A stretch of 64,000 bases of DNA from Flavobacterium franklandianum (GTDB lineage: Bacteria > Bacteroidota > Bacteroidia > Flavobacteriales > Flavobacteriaceae): NCBI RefSeq assembly GCF_007097365.1, contig NZ_VJZR01000012.1, positions 43,416-107,415 of the forward strand, in the 5' to 3' direction. Shown piece after piece: positions 45,206 through 53,902 of the stretch. The notes under the pieces were generated by a model. It did not search any database. It was given only the letters and a program-made list of their open reading frames with translations, and was not told the origin of the DNA. The first letter of the stretch is position 1. The number at the start of each line of letters is the position of its first letter. The position numbers were made by a program, and so were the translations under genes.

Positions 45206-45619
45206 ATGAAAATTTGCATCATCAACGGACCAAACCTCAACTTATTGGGAAAACGCGAACCAGAAATATATGGCTCACAAACTTTTGAAGAGTATCTTGA
45301 AATCTTGAAAAGTAAATTTTCAAACGTGGAATTGACCTATTTTCAAAGTAATATCGAAGGCGAATTGATTGGTAAAATTCAAGAATTTGGTTTTTCATAT
45401 GATGGAATTATTATCAATGCCGGCGCATACACTCATACTTCAATTGGCATTGGCGACGCCATAAAAAGCATAACAACTCCGGTGGTCGAAGTACATATTT
45501 CGAATACTTTTTCGCGCGAAAGTTTCCGTCATCAATCTTATATTTCTGGAAATGCTAAAGGTGTAATTCTAGGTTTTGGAATGAAAAGTTACGAATTGGC
45601 GATCACTTCTTTTTTGTAG
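45206..45619 (+). CDS. aroQ: type II 3-dehydroquinate dehydratase
   Basis: A 137-residue dehydratase that converts 3-dehydroquinate to 3-dehydroshikimate in aromatic amino acid synthesis. The motifs NGPNLNLLGKREPEIYG (7-23, catalytic Arg/Tyr22), INAGAYTHTSIG (70-81) and EVHISN (95-100, catalytic His97) are present. I chose the ATG at 45206 (MKICIINGPN) rather than the longer ORF, whose extra residues overlap the terminator. Confidence 0.97.
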   Translation: MKICIINGPNLNLLGKREPEIYGSQTFEEYLEILKSKFSNVELTYFQSNIEGELIGKIQEFGFSYDGIIINAGAYTHTSIGIGDAIKSITTPVVEVHISNTFSRESFRHQSYISGNAKGVILGFGMKSYELAITSFL

Positions 45620-45674
45620 TTTCCCATTAATTTCGTTACGATTTGTTTAGCATTTAAATAACAAAATTTTATGA

Positions 45675-45702
45675 TTGTAATGGAGTCCTACTTGTATATT
45701 TG
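45675..45702 (+). promoter_or_regulatory. promoter of the DUF5686 gene
   Basis: -33 TTG (45675-45677), 17-bp spacer, -7 TATATTTG (45695-45702), 18 bp before the ATG. Confidence 0.75.
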
Positions 45703-45719
45703 TAGGAAAAAATTACTGT

Positions 45720-48206
45720 ATGAAAAATTCCTACTTGTTACTATCTCTTTTAGTTTCGTTTTTTTCATTTGCACAAATTAGAGGAACTATTACAGACAAT
45801 AAAGGAATTCCGCTATCGCTTGTAACTATTTTAGAAGAGAACACCTATAACGGAACTTCCTCGAATGAGCAAGGAAATTACGAATTGAACATCAAAAAAA
45901 CAGGAAAACATACTATCGTTTTCCAATATTTAGGATTCAAAACCCAGAAAATAAATCTCACAATTGATAATTTTCCTTTTATTCAAAACATAAAATTGGC
46001 AGAAGAAAATTTATCACTTTCCGAAGTTTTAATCAACTCCAAAGATAATCCAGCCAACGCGGTAATCAGGCAAGCTATTGCCAGCAAAAAAGAAAACTCT
46101 GAAAAAACAGCTCGTTTCAAAGCTGATTTTTATTCCCGTGGCATTTTTAAAGTCAAAGATTTACCCAAAAAAATATTGGGTCAAAAAGTGGGTGATTTAA
46201 ACGGCGCAGTCGATTCAACCGGAACCGGGATAATTTATTTATCAGAAACTGTTTCGAAAATTATTTTTGAAAAACCCGACAATTTAAAGGAACGAATTAT
46301 TGCCTCAAAAGTAAGTGGAGACAACAAAGGTTTCAGTTACAACACAGCCCGTTCAACGATTTATGATTTTTATGACAACACTTTGGACTTCGACAGCAAA
46401 ATAATTTCGCCTATTGCCGATAATGCTTTCAACTATTACAAATACAAATTAGAAGGCACATTTCAGGATGAAAACAACCTGATGATTAACAAAATAAAAG
46501 TCATTGCAAAGCGAGATGCCGAACCCGTTTTTGAAGGCTACATTTATATTGTCGAAGATTCTTGGGCTATTTACGCGTTAGATTTAGACATCAAGGGCTA
46601 TCGAATGCACCAGGAATTTGTAGATGTGATGAAATTGAGACAAAACTTCAGCTACAATAAAAACAATAAAATTTGGGCAAAAAACACCCAAAGTCTTGAA
46701 TTTACAGCGGGTATTTTTGGAATAAAATTCAACGGAAAATTCTCTTATGTTTACAGCAATTACGAATTTGAAAAAGCGTTTGTAAAAAAAACATTTACCA
46801 ATGAAATTGTAAGTTTTGAAGACAATTCCAATAAAAAAGATACGTTTTTTTGGAACAAAATCAGACCAATTCCTCTTACCATCGAAGAGAATACCGATTA
46901 CATAAAAAAAGACAGCGTTCATACTGTTCGAAACTCCAAAACCTATTTGGACTCTATTGACAAAAAGGGAAATAAATTCAAAATTTTTAGTCCAATTACC
47001 GGTTATCATTGGAAAAATAGTAGTCAAAAAAAATCGTTTAATTATGATGGTTTACTCAATTTATCATCATTGAGTTTCAACACCCTTCAGGGTTGGAATC
47101 TGGATTCGGGATTTTCTTTCCGTGATTGGGCAGCGGAAGAAGAAAAAGGAAAAACGACGTCGATAAGCACCAAGTTCAATTATGGATTTTCGGATGATAG
47201 ATTGCGCGCTACTGCCGATTATTACCATCGATTCAATAATCAAAATTACGCAACACTAACCGTTTTTGGGGGAAGCAAAGTAAACCAATTCAATCCTGAA
47301 GAACCTATTACAAGCTTCATAAACACAGTAAGTACTTTGTTTTTTAAAGACAATTATATGAAATTGTACAATAAGGAATTTGCTGGCGCAACTTATGGTC
47401 AAGACGTTGGAAATAATTTTTATTTTAAAGGGACTTTAGAATACCAGCAACGAAAACCTTTGTTTAACACGACAGATTATACATTTATAAAAAGCGATGA
47501 TATTTATAGCTCCAATAATCCGTTGCTGCCAGAAGAAAATTTGATTCCTGCATTCGAACAACATCATCTCACAAAAGCTGCTGTTTTTGCAAAAATAAAT
47601 TTTGGAAACAAATACATTTCAAGACCAGACGGGAAATTAAATATCCGCAACTACGACTACCCCACTTTGACTTTTGGCTATGAAAATGCTTTTGCATCTA
47701 ATGAAAGTAAATACGAATACCAATTGATTACAGGTCAAGTTAGGTATGATTTTGATGCTGGAAACAAGGGAACTTTAGGCATAAATCTGAAAGCAGGAAC
47801 TTTCATTCACGGTGATAATATTTCGTTTGTAGATTACAAGCATTTCAACGGAAATAGAACACATATGGGAACTAGCGCACGCTATTTGAACGTTTTCAAC
47901 CTAATGCCATATTATTCGAACAGCACGAATAAATCCTATTTCGAAGCGCATTTGGAGCACAACGACAAAGGCTATATTATGAACAAAATTCCTTTATTAA
48001 ACAAATTGAATTCGACTTTGGTTTTAGGATTTCACTCACTTGCTGTTCCGGACAGAAAACCATACACAGAATTTACGGTTGGGTTAGACAATCTTGGTTT
48101 TGGAAAATTGAAGGTATTTCGCTTAGATTATGTTCATTCTTTACAAAACGGAATTCAAGAAAATGGTGTTGTGTTTGGTTTGAAAATCTTGAATGTTTTG
48201 GAATAG
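45720..48206 (+). CDS. DUF5686 family outer membrane protein with CarboxypepD-like domain
   Basis: An 828-residue exported protein: signal peptide (MKNSYLLLSLLVSFFSFAQ), CarboxypepD regulatory-like domain (IRGTITDNKGIPLSLVTILEEN), a plug-like stretch (AVIRQAIASKKENSEKT) and a long beta-barrel with a terminal strand ending VFGLKILNVLE. The layout matches DUF5686, a Bacteroidota outer-membrane family whose substrate is unknown; it lacks a recognisable TonB box. Confidence 0.87.
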   Translation: MKNSYLLLSLLVSFFSFAQIRGTITDNKGIPLSLVTILEENTYNGTSSNEQGNYELNIKKTGKHTIVFQYLGFKTQKINLTIDNFPFIQNIKLAEENLSLSEVLINSKDNPANAVIRQAIASKKENSEKTARFKADFYSRGIFKVKDLPKKILGQKVGDLNGAVDSTGTGIIYLSETVSKIIFEKPDNLKERIIASKVSGDNKGFSYNTARSTIYDFYDNTLDFDSKIISPIADNAFNYYKYKLEGTFQDENNLMINKIKVIAKRDAEPVFEGYIYIVEDSWAIYALDLDIKGYRMHQEFVDVMKLRQNFSYNKNNKIWAKNTQSLEFTAGIFGIKFNGKFSYVYSNYEFEKAFVKKTFTNEIVSFEDNSNKKDTFFWNKIRPIPLTIEENTDYIKKDSVHTVRNSKTYLDSIDKKGNKFKIFSPITGYHWKNSSQKKSFNYDGLLNLSSLSFNTLQGWNLDSGFSFRDWAAEEEKGKTTSISTKFNYGFSDDRLRATADYYHRFNNQNYATLTVFGGSKVNQFNPEEPITSFINTVSTLFFKDNYMKLYNKEFAGATYGQDVGNNFYFKGTLEYQQRKPLFNTTDYTFIKSDDIYSSNNPLLPEENLIPAFEQHHLTKAAVFAKINFGNKYISRPDGKLNIRNYDYPTLTFGYENAFASNESKYEYQLITGQVRYDFDAGNKGTLGINLKAGTFIHGDNISFVDYKHFNGNRTHMGTSARYLNVFNLMPYYSNSTNKSYFEAHLEHNDKGYIMNKIPLLNKLNSTLVLGFHSLAVPDRKPYTEFTVGLDNLGFGKLKVFRLDYVHSLQNGIQENGVVFGLKILNVLE

Positions 48207-48339
48207 AATTTAAAAAAATACAATTTTAAAAAAGTACCAATTTATCAAGAAGTTCATAGTTTTTAAAATCATTTATAATTGAAAAACGGTATGTTGATTA
48301 ATAATACTTTATAAGCACTTAGAAATTTTAGAATTTAGC

Positions 48340-48347
48340 TATATTTG
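48340..48347 (+). promoter_or_regulatory. -7 promoter box of ppc
   Basis: TATATTTG, 30 bp before the ATG at 48378; no clear -33 TTG. Confidence 0.55.
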
Positions 48348-48377
48348 AGATTTTAAACAGTATAAAACATAATAGTT

Positions 48378-51083
48378 ATGAGTATTGTAGATTCTCCATT
48401 AAAAAAAATTTCAGATGATAGAAGATTTATCATCGCTTGCTATACCGAAATGCTTTCTCGAATTAACGAAAATGAAGTAGTTTCCTTGATTAATACTGAT
48501 TTGCAAGTCATTAGCGCAGAAGAAGACAAACTTCCAAACGAAAAAACGATTCAATCCCTGAGTATTTATTTCCAATTAATAACTTTAGTTGAAGAAAATG
48601 CTGCAACGCAATACCGGAGAAGATTGGAAGACCAAGACCAGATTACATCTATGAGAGGATCTTGGGCGGAAGCATTGAATCTATGGAAAAATGCCAACGT
48701 TAGTGAAGATGAGATGCTTACGGCTATTGCTGAAACTCACTTAATTCCAGTGCTTACAGCACACCCTACAGAAGCTAAAAGGATTACTGTCATTGAAATT
48801 CATCGGGAGTTGTATTTGCTTTTAGTACAAAAAGAAAACACTTCGTTAAGTAAAATTGAACAAGCAGTAAACAGAGAAAATATTATTAATCTTTTAGAAA
48901 GATGGTGGAGAACAGGTGAAATATACTTGGAAAAACCAGATATAAAAGATGAAAGAACAAACGCAATTCATTATTTGAGCAAGGTTTTTCCTGTTGTGCT
49001 AAAAAATGCAGATAATCAATTGAAAAGCTCTTGGGTAACCCTAGGCTTGAATCCCAATAAAATTAAAAACCCCGATTTATTTCCAAAAATTAGTTTTGGA
49101 AGTTGGGTAGGCGGTGACAGAGATGGGCATCCTTTTGTATCTGCTTTAGTAACTAAAGAAACATTATTGCTTCACCGAAAAAATGCCCTAGCACTCCTAC
49201 GAGAAGAATTAATTACTTTGGTAAAGAAACTTTCTATTTCTGCCATTTCAAACCCCGTTCCTTTTGAACTTTCTGAGGCCATAAACCAAAAAGCGAAGTC
49301 GCTAGGTGAAATAGGGCAAAAAGCCATTGAACGCAATCATTATGAACCGTGGAGACAATTTGTCAATTTGATAATTTGTCAATTTGATAATACTATTTCT
49401 GAAAATTTTGCTGACTCCAAAACATATTATAAATCAAGCAAAGCCTTAGAAGAAGACTTAAAACTTCTTAGAGACGTTTTGCTGAATAATGGTCTAAAAA
49501 GTCTTGCTGAAGATGTAGTATTTTCAGTGGAACGTTCGGTCAAAACCTTTGGTTTTCATTTGGCAAAATTAGATATTCGACAAAATAGTGCCTTTCATGA
49601 TAAAGCCATTACTCAAATTTTGCAAGCCAATGGCGAAAAAGAATTTGACTTTGAAAATTGGAATGAAGAGAAACGTGTTCACTATTTAAACCACTTATTA
49701 GAAAAAAATTCACCTATTATAGATGTCACCGTTTCTTATGGCATTGAGGCTGATGCTGTTTTAGATTGTTATAGTGTTGTTAGACAGCACATAAATCGGT
49801 ATGGTACAGGTGGTATTGGTTCCTTCATTATCAGTATGACCAGAAATTTAAGTGATTTATTAGTTGTTTACCTATTGATGCGTGAAACCCAGTTATTAAA
49901 CACGGACATAAGAGTGGTTCCGCTACTGGAGACTATTGAAGATCTGTATAACGGCCCGCAAATTTTAGATTCATTTTTAAAACACCCAATCACGCAATCA
50001 CGAGCTAAAAAAATGGCTCACAAACAGGAAGTGATGTTGGGTTATAGTGACAGCAATAAAGATGGAGGTACTATTGCCAGTAAATGGAATTTATACAAAG
50101 CCGAAATTGCGTTGTCCGAAGTGGGAAGAAAAAATAGCACCGAAATATACTTTTTCCACGGAACTGGTGGGACAATCAGCAGAGGCGGAGGAAAATACCA
50201 TCGTTTCTTAGAAAGCATGCCTGAGAACACAGTTTGCGGCACCTTTAAAATAACAGTACAAGGTGAATCAGTTGCCCAACTTTTTGGAAATCCAATGACG
50301 GCAAAATATAACTTAAGCGCCTTATCCTCTGGCGTAGTAAGACATGTGATTGAAAATAAAAGTAAAGCAGAAGCTCCAAAATATCCCATTGAAACTTTGG
50401 AGTTTTTAGCACAAAAATCATTTGAGCATTATAAAAATTTGATAGAAACGCCTGGTTTTATAAATTTTTATAGTACAGCCACTTGCATAGATGTTTTAGA
50501 GAATAGTAAAATTGGCTCACGGCCAGCCAGAAGAACAGGCACAAGAACTTTGAAAGACCTCAGAGCTATTCCGTGGGTATTTAGTTGGAATTTATCCAGA
50601 ATTTCTTTGACAGGTTGGTACGGACTAGGTGAAGCTTTAAAAACACTGAAAGAAGAAAAACCAGAAGAATATAACCTTTTAAAACAATCAGCAAACCATT
50701 GGAAATTCTTTAAGTTTTTGATGATTCAAACGGAAACAAATTTAATCCTTTCTAATTTAGAAATGATGAAGCAATATGCGGCTCTGGATGAGGATGTAGT
50801 TGAACGAGATTTGTTTATGAACAAGCTTTTGGCGGATCATCAAAATGGTTTTGAGTTAGTTGAAGAGTTGTTTCACGAACCTGCATCCATCAGAAGAAAT
50901 GCTCAGTATGACAATTTGAAATGGCGCAATGACAAACTTTTTGTTTTACATCAATTGCATATCAAATACCTAAAAATATGGAGAAGCATGGATGATGAAC
51001 ACCAATTAGAAAAGAGTAAATTATTAAATAAATTGTTAAGTTTAACCAATGCTTTATCTAGCGGCTTGAAAAATACAGGTTGA
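48378..51083 (+). CDS. ppc: phosphoenolpyruvate carboxylase
   Basis: A 901-residue enzyme that carboxylates PEP to oxaloacetate to refill the TCA cycle. Catalytic landmarks are LTAHPTEAKR (127-135, His129), GSWVGGDRDGHPFV, GYSDSNKDGGTIASKW, FFHGTGGTISRGGGKYHRF and the Arg-rich SRPARRTGTRT region near the C-terminus. The length is in the normal range (E. coli 883). It is the last housekeeping gene before the accessory stretch that begins at 51084. Confidence 0.96.
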   Translation: MSIVDSPLKKISDDRRFIIACYTEMLSRINENEVVSLINTDLQVISAEEDKLPNEKTIQSLSIYFQLITLVEENAATQYRRRLEDQDQITSMRGSWAEALNLWKNANVSEDEMLTAIAETHLIPVLTAHPTEAKRITVIEIHRELYLLLVQKENTSLSKIEQAVNRENIINLLERWWRTGEIYLEKPDIKDERTNAIHYLSKVFPVVLKNADNQLKSSWVTLGLNPNKIKNPDLFPKISFGSWVGGDRDGHPFVSALVTKETLLLHRKNALALLREELITLVKKLSISAISNPVPFELSEAINQKAKSLGEIGQKAIERNHYEPWRQFVNLIICQFDNTISENFADSKTYYKSSKALEEDLKLLRDVLLNNGLKSLAEDVVFSVERSVKTFGFHLAKLDIRQNSAFHDKAITQILQANGEKEFDFENWNEEKRVHYLNHLLEKNSPIIDVTVSYGIEADAVLDCYSVVRQHINRYGTGGIGSFIISMTRNLSDLLVVYLLMRETQLLNTDIRVVPLLETIEDLYNGPQILDSFLKHPITQSRAKKMAHKQEVMLGYSDSNKDGGTIASKWNLYKAEIALSEVGRKNSTEIYFFHGTGGTISRGGGKYHRFLESMPENTVCGTFKITVQGESVAQLFGNPMTAKYNLSALSSGVVRHVIENKSKAEAPKYPIETLEFLAQKSFEHYKNLIETPGFINFYSTATCIDVLENSKIGSRPARRTGTRTLKDLRAIPWVFSWNLSRISLTGWYGLGEALKTLKEEKPEEYNLLKQSANHWKFFKFLMIQTETNLILSNLEMMKQYAALDEDVVERDLFMNKLLADHQNGFELVEELFHEPASIRRNAQYDNLKWRNDKLFVLHQLHIKYLKIWRSMDDEHQLEKSKLLNKLLSLTNALSSGLKNTG
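49358..49389 (+). repeat. 16-bp direct tandem repeat inside ppc
   Basis: Two identical 16-bp copies (ATTTGTCAATTTGATA) in tandem. The unit is not a multiple of three, so the two copies are read in different frames, yet the gene stays open; see the findings. Confidence 0.85.
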
Positions 51084-51150
51084 TTATATAAATGGTGGCT
51101 TTCTAAGAAACACATTCTTGTTTTTAAAGAATACGCTTTGTCGACATAAT

Positions 51151-51205
51151 GAAATGAAAGGATTAAACTTTATTTGAATTTGAATAAACACTGACGTTTG
51201 TCAGA
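51151..51205 (+). repeat. cassette 5' segment, copy A
   Basis: This 55-bp stretch matches 53029-53083 at 49 of 55 positions, including TATTTGAATTTGAATAAACA (51171-51190) and ACGTTTGTCAGA. Copy A contains CTGAC-GTTT-GTCAG, a small hairpin. It precedes the small lipoprotein gene by about 80 bp. Confidence 0.85.
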
Positions 51206-51283
51206 CCTATCTACCCAAAATCGGGTGGCTTTGTATGATTTTGTCAGACCTATATACTAGTTACCGGCAATTCTTAAACACGA

Positions 51284-51655
51284 ATGGTTATGAATAGAAC
51301 TATTTTTTTTGCAATTCTTTTTTTATTCATTTCTTGCCGAAAGGATGAAACCAAAATATTGTCATTTAAAGATTGTAAAGTAGAATATCCGAGTTACGAA
51401 TGTGGAGAAAAAAAACTTTATGAAGGTCATTCAGTATCAAATGAATGGGAACTTGAATCAGCAAAACGTCAATTAGCATTATGTTTGTGTGAAAAGTATT
51501 TGGAAAAACCTGATTCAGAAATTAAAGCCGAAATTTTAGAAATTTATAATGCAAAAGAAAAATATTTCGGAAATGATAATCCGAAAAATATGGAGTTTGA
51601 TACAATCTTGAAGAAAAGAGCCGAGATTTTTGACCCAACAATTTATGTGGATTAA
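51284..51655 (+). CDS. small lipoprotein, unknown function (cassette A)
   Basis: A 123-residue protein with a lipoprotein signal: MNRTIFFAILFLFISC, lipobox Cys at residue 18, so it is anchored in a membrane. ATG starts at 51284 and 51290 are both usable. After the anchor there are Cys-containing and helix-rich stretches (FKDCKVEYPSYECGEKKLYEG, SAKRQLALCLCEKYLEKP). No family recognised. It lies between a promoter-like segment shared with cassette B and a long inverted-repeat element, so it is a self-contained accessory unit. Confidence 0.7.
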   Translation: MVMNRTIFFAILFLFISCRKDETKILSFKDCKVEYPSYECGEKKLYEGHSVSNEWELESAKRQLALCLCEKYLEKPDSEIKAEILEIYNAKEKYFGNDNPKNMEFDTILKKRAEIFDPTIYVD

Positions 51656-51807
51656 CGTTGCGATGATAACAAGAACAGCCGGTAACAGCCGTTTCTCGCA
51701 ATTGCGAGTTTTGTGGTAAGTTCACGTTCTCGTTTCGCAAGATTTTTTATCTTTAACAGAAAATAATTCGTTCCGAAGTTCGCAACCTCGCCAAGCGCCG
51801 GAACGTT
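51654..51807. repeat. cassette A 3' inverted-repeat element
   Basis: AACGTT at both ends (51654-51659, 51802-51807), with nested GTTGCGA (51657-51663) and TCGCAAC (51780-51786), a 14-bp palindrome CTCGCAATTGCGAG (51695-51708), and GCCGGTAAC (51678-51686), which is the inverse of GTTACCGGC at 51260-51268 upstream of the gene. Together they can fold into a long imperfect hairpin, resembling the attC sites of integron cassettes in size and design. Confidence 0.65.
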
Positions 51808-51862
51808 AAAAACGAAAAATTAAAAAGCACTTATGGCTACTCGCCATTTTTATATTTAAAAC

Positions 51863-51891
51863 AAAAAAAGCCCCAATCGGGGCTTTTTTAA
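51863..51891. terminator. bidirectional terminator, carB-tail copy 1
   Basis: AAAAGCCCC-AAT-CGGGGCTTTT with long A and T flanks, beside the remnant of carB sequence. Confidence 0.85.
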
Positions 51892-51905
51892 TATAAAACT
51901 AAATC

Positions 51906-51961
51906 TTACTTGCTCAAATACATTTTTCTTCTACTATACAATTCATAAAACTGGTTGTCTT
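51906..51961 (-). pseudogene. carB 3'-end remnant, copy 1 (~56 bp)
   Basis: On the minus strand this reads KDNQFYELYSRRKMYLSK then TAA, the last residues of CarB (compare 55470-55525). The K+-channel gene runs through it in another frame and ends there. The nucleotides are closer to copy 2 than to the live carB. Confidence 0.85.
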
Positions 51962-52905
51962 TCAAATTCGTTTAACATATTTAAATGTAAAATAGTTTTC
52001 GAATTATCAGAGCTTCGTGAATACATTGGTTTGAATTTAGCACCATAAACTACCTCTTCAAAAGTGTAGGAAGTTCGAGTGGCAACAACTGTACTATACA
52101 TATCGTCAAAGGTTTTAATGTATACCATTATCTCCCCTGTTGTATTGGCAAAATTGGCTGCATCAAATTGAAACAATGGGCTTTCTTCCGTTATGGGATG
52201 AACTAGAGTCCAACTTAAATTTAGCGCATTTATTTTATCATACTCGAGATCCAAAAAATAAAATTTATTACTCAAATTACCATTTTCCAAAACATTCATT
52301 CCTAAAGTAATTTTGGCTTCAATATCTGTAAAATTAGTATTTTTATAAGGCGTGATTCTAATCATCAAAGCAGTAATATCCTGATAAGGTGCAATAATTG
52401 CATTATGTGAAAATTTCAAAAATGCAACTGGTTTGCTAAATCTACCAAAGAACAAACCTGTTGCAATAGCAAAACTTAGCAAGCCTGTCAATGCTTCAGC
52501 AGCTGAAATTGCACTTGTCAAAAATCCAGAAGGACTTATATGTCCATAACCAACTGTGGTAAAAGTTTGTGCACTAAAAAAATAAGCTTGCCCAAATTGC
52601 ACCCAAGTCGAACTAGAAGTATCAATCCCATTTAAATATTCAATTCCTATTACAAAATAAATAAGAGCAAAAGCAAAATTAATAACAATATAAAAGATCA
52701 AAATAATCATAATAAACTTCCAAGTAGGCATATCCAATAAGGTGTGATACCAACTAATGCGGTTAAAAAAACCCATTCCACGTTTTTGAACATTTGCAGT
52801 ACCATCTTTATTTAAAAAACGCCCACCATAACTATTAGAATTTGTTCCAAATCCAGAATTAAAAAAAGCTTTTGCTTTAGTATTGATGCTATTTAAAAAC
52901 GCCAT
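51943..52905 (-). CDS. inward-rectifier-type potassium channel
   Basis: A 320-residue K+ channel of the KirBac/IRK family: slide-helix/transmembrane helices (WKFIMIILIFYIVINFAFALIYF and a second helix after the pore), selectivity filter TVGYGH (117-122), and a C-terminal beta-rich cytoplasmic domain. Its last residues NEFERQPVL then stop lie within carB-tail copy 1, read in a different frame from the carB frame, so its C-terminus was probably made by recombination there. It faces cassette B divergently. Confidence 0.9.
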   Translation of the reverse strand: MAFLNSINTKAKAFFNSGFGTNSNSYGGRFLNKDGTANVQKRGMGFFNRISWYHTLLDMPTWKFIMIILIFYIVINFAFALIYFVIGIEYLNGIDTSSSTWVQFGQAYFFSAQTFTTVGYGHISPSGFLTSAISAAEALTGLLSFAIATGLFFGRFSKPVAFLKFSHNAIIAPYQDITALMIRITPYKNTNFTDIEAKITLGMNVLENGNLSNKFYFLDLEYDKINALNLSWTLVHPITEESPLFQFDAANFANTTGEIMVYIKTFDDMYSTVVATRTSYTFEEVVYGAKFKPMYSRSSDNSKTILHLNMLNEFERQPVL

Positions 52906-53028
52906 TGGTTCTAATTTTTTGAAAAGTAAAATTAACTAAAAATAGCATACAAAAAAGTCCACGGATTGGAACTTATTTAGGTCTAGTTTAAATGTTTTTT
53001 TAAAGAAAATACGATTTGTAAACACAAA

Positions 53029-53083
53029 GAAATCAAAGGATTTCACTATATTTGAATTTGAATAAACATTAACGTTTGTCAGA
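53029..53083 (+). repeat. cassette 5' segment, copy B
   Basis: The 55-bp segment matching copy A at 51151-51205. It contains a full -7 box, TATATTTG (53047-53054), and TTAACGTTTGTCAG. GTTGGCGGTC (53139-53148) follows. Confidence 0.85.
53047..53054 (+). promoter_or_regulatory. -7 promoter box of cassette B
   Basis: TATATTTG within the conserved cassette segment. Confidence 0.6.
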
Positions 53084-53167
53084 TAAAGCGACCCAATTTA
53101 GGAATGATATGTCTGATTTTGTCTTACCAATATGCAAGTTGGCGGTCAGCTTAAAACAAAATCTACT

Positions 53168-53623
53168 ATGAAAAAACTAATCGAAAGAACGAACATTTCA
53201 GAAAACTCAAAAGATTCTAATGCTTATGAACAACTTGGCAAACTTTTAAATTCCATAGAAATAAAAGAATTGCCCGACGAAACAGTTGATTTGATAAACA
53301 ATGAAATAGAACAAATAAATTCTATTTCAGATATTGATAAATATTTTGTGAAAGCAATAAAAGAAAAAGAAAATGGAGTAATAAAATTGATAGAGAAAAA
53401 ACACAAAATTGCACCAAAAAATTATTACAGGAAACTGTGGATGATTTTAGGTATGTCTATATTCGGAATACCTATGGGTGTTGCATTTGGTTTAAGTATT
53501 GGAAATTTAGGAATGCTAGGAATTGGACTACCGATTGGTATGGCAATTGGAATTGGGGTTGGTTCAAGTATGGACAAAAAGGCTTTTAATGAAGGGAGAC
53601 AATTAGATTTTGAAGTTAAATAG
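53168..53623 (+). CDS. small membrane protein, unknown function (cassette B)
   Basis: A 151-residue protein from the ATG at 53168 (MKKLIERTNISENSKDS); the earlier in-frame ATG at 53132 lies in the shared 5' segment. A ~95-residue N-terminal helical, acidic domain (IEIKELPDETVDLINNEIEQ) is followed by a Gly-rich hydrophobic segment (ILGMSIFGIPMGVAFGLSI, GLPIGMAIGIGVGSS) of two helices with GxxxG-type packing. No family recognised. It is bounded by the cassette-like repeats. Confidence 0.7.
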   Translation: MKKLIERTNISENSKDSNAYEQLGKLLNSIEIKELPDETVDLINNEIEQINSISDIDKYFVKAIKEKENGVIKLIEKKHKIAPKNYYRKLWMILGMSIFGIPMGVAFGLSIGNLGMLGIGLPIGMAIGIGVGSSMDKKAFNEGRQLDFEVK

Positions 53624-53661
53624 TAAAAAATTCAGACAATTTATAGAAAGTCGAACCGCTT

Positions 53662-53784
53662 AACAGGCGTTTGGCAAAAAAGCGGGTTCATTGCTTAAAT
53701 GGTGCTTTGTGCTTCGTATCTAGTTCAGTGGTGGCAGACGGTTTTTTGCTTCGAATCCGCTTCTTCGCCAAGCGCCAAACCGTT
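53662..53784. repeat. cassette B 3' attC-like element
   Basis: A 123-bp imperfect inverted repeat that begins with AAC and ends with GTT. Outer arms GGCGTTTGGC (53666-53675) and GCCAAGCGCC (53767-53776) pair with one mismatch; inner arms AGCGGGTTC (53681-53689) and GAATCCGCT (53753-53761) pair with one mismatch. The central loop contains TAGTTCAGTGGT and TTCGAATCC. Size and nested arms resemble integron attC sites; the exact cassette core GTTRRRY is not met. Confidence 0.65.
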
Positions 53785-53846
53785 ATTAAAACCAAAATTA
53801 AATAAAATTATATCATTAAAAAAAGTTCTTATGGCTACTCGCCATT

Positions 53847-53901
53847 CTTATATTTAAAACAGAAAAGCCCCAAAACGGGGCTTTTCTGTTTTAAATATAA
53901 G
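53847..53901. terminator. bidirectional terminator of carB-tail copy 2, 25-bp perfect arms
   Basis: Arms 53847-53871 and 53877-53901 are exact reverse complements around AAAAC. The inner part (AAAAGCCCC/GGGGCTTTT) is shared with the carB terminator; the outer part extends into flanking sequence also present at copy 1. Confidence 0.88.
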
Positions 53902-53902
53902 C

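Noticed and set aside
53728..53761. tRNA gene in cassette B
   Set aside because: TAGTTCAGTGGT and TTCGAATCC look like D and T arms, but there is no acceptor stem, anticodon arm or CCA-compatible end; the pieces are parts of the inverted repeat.
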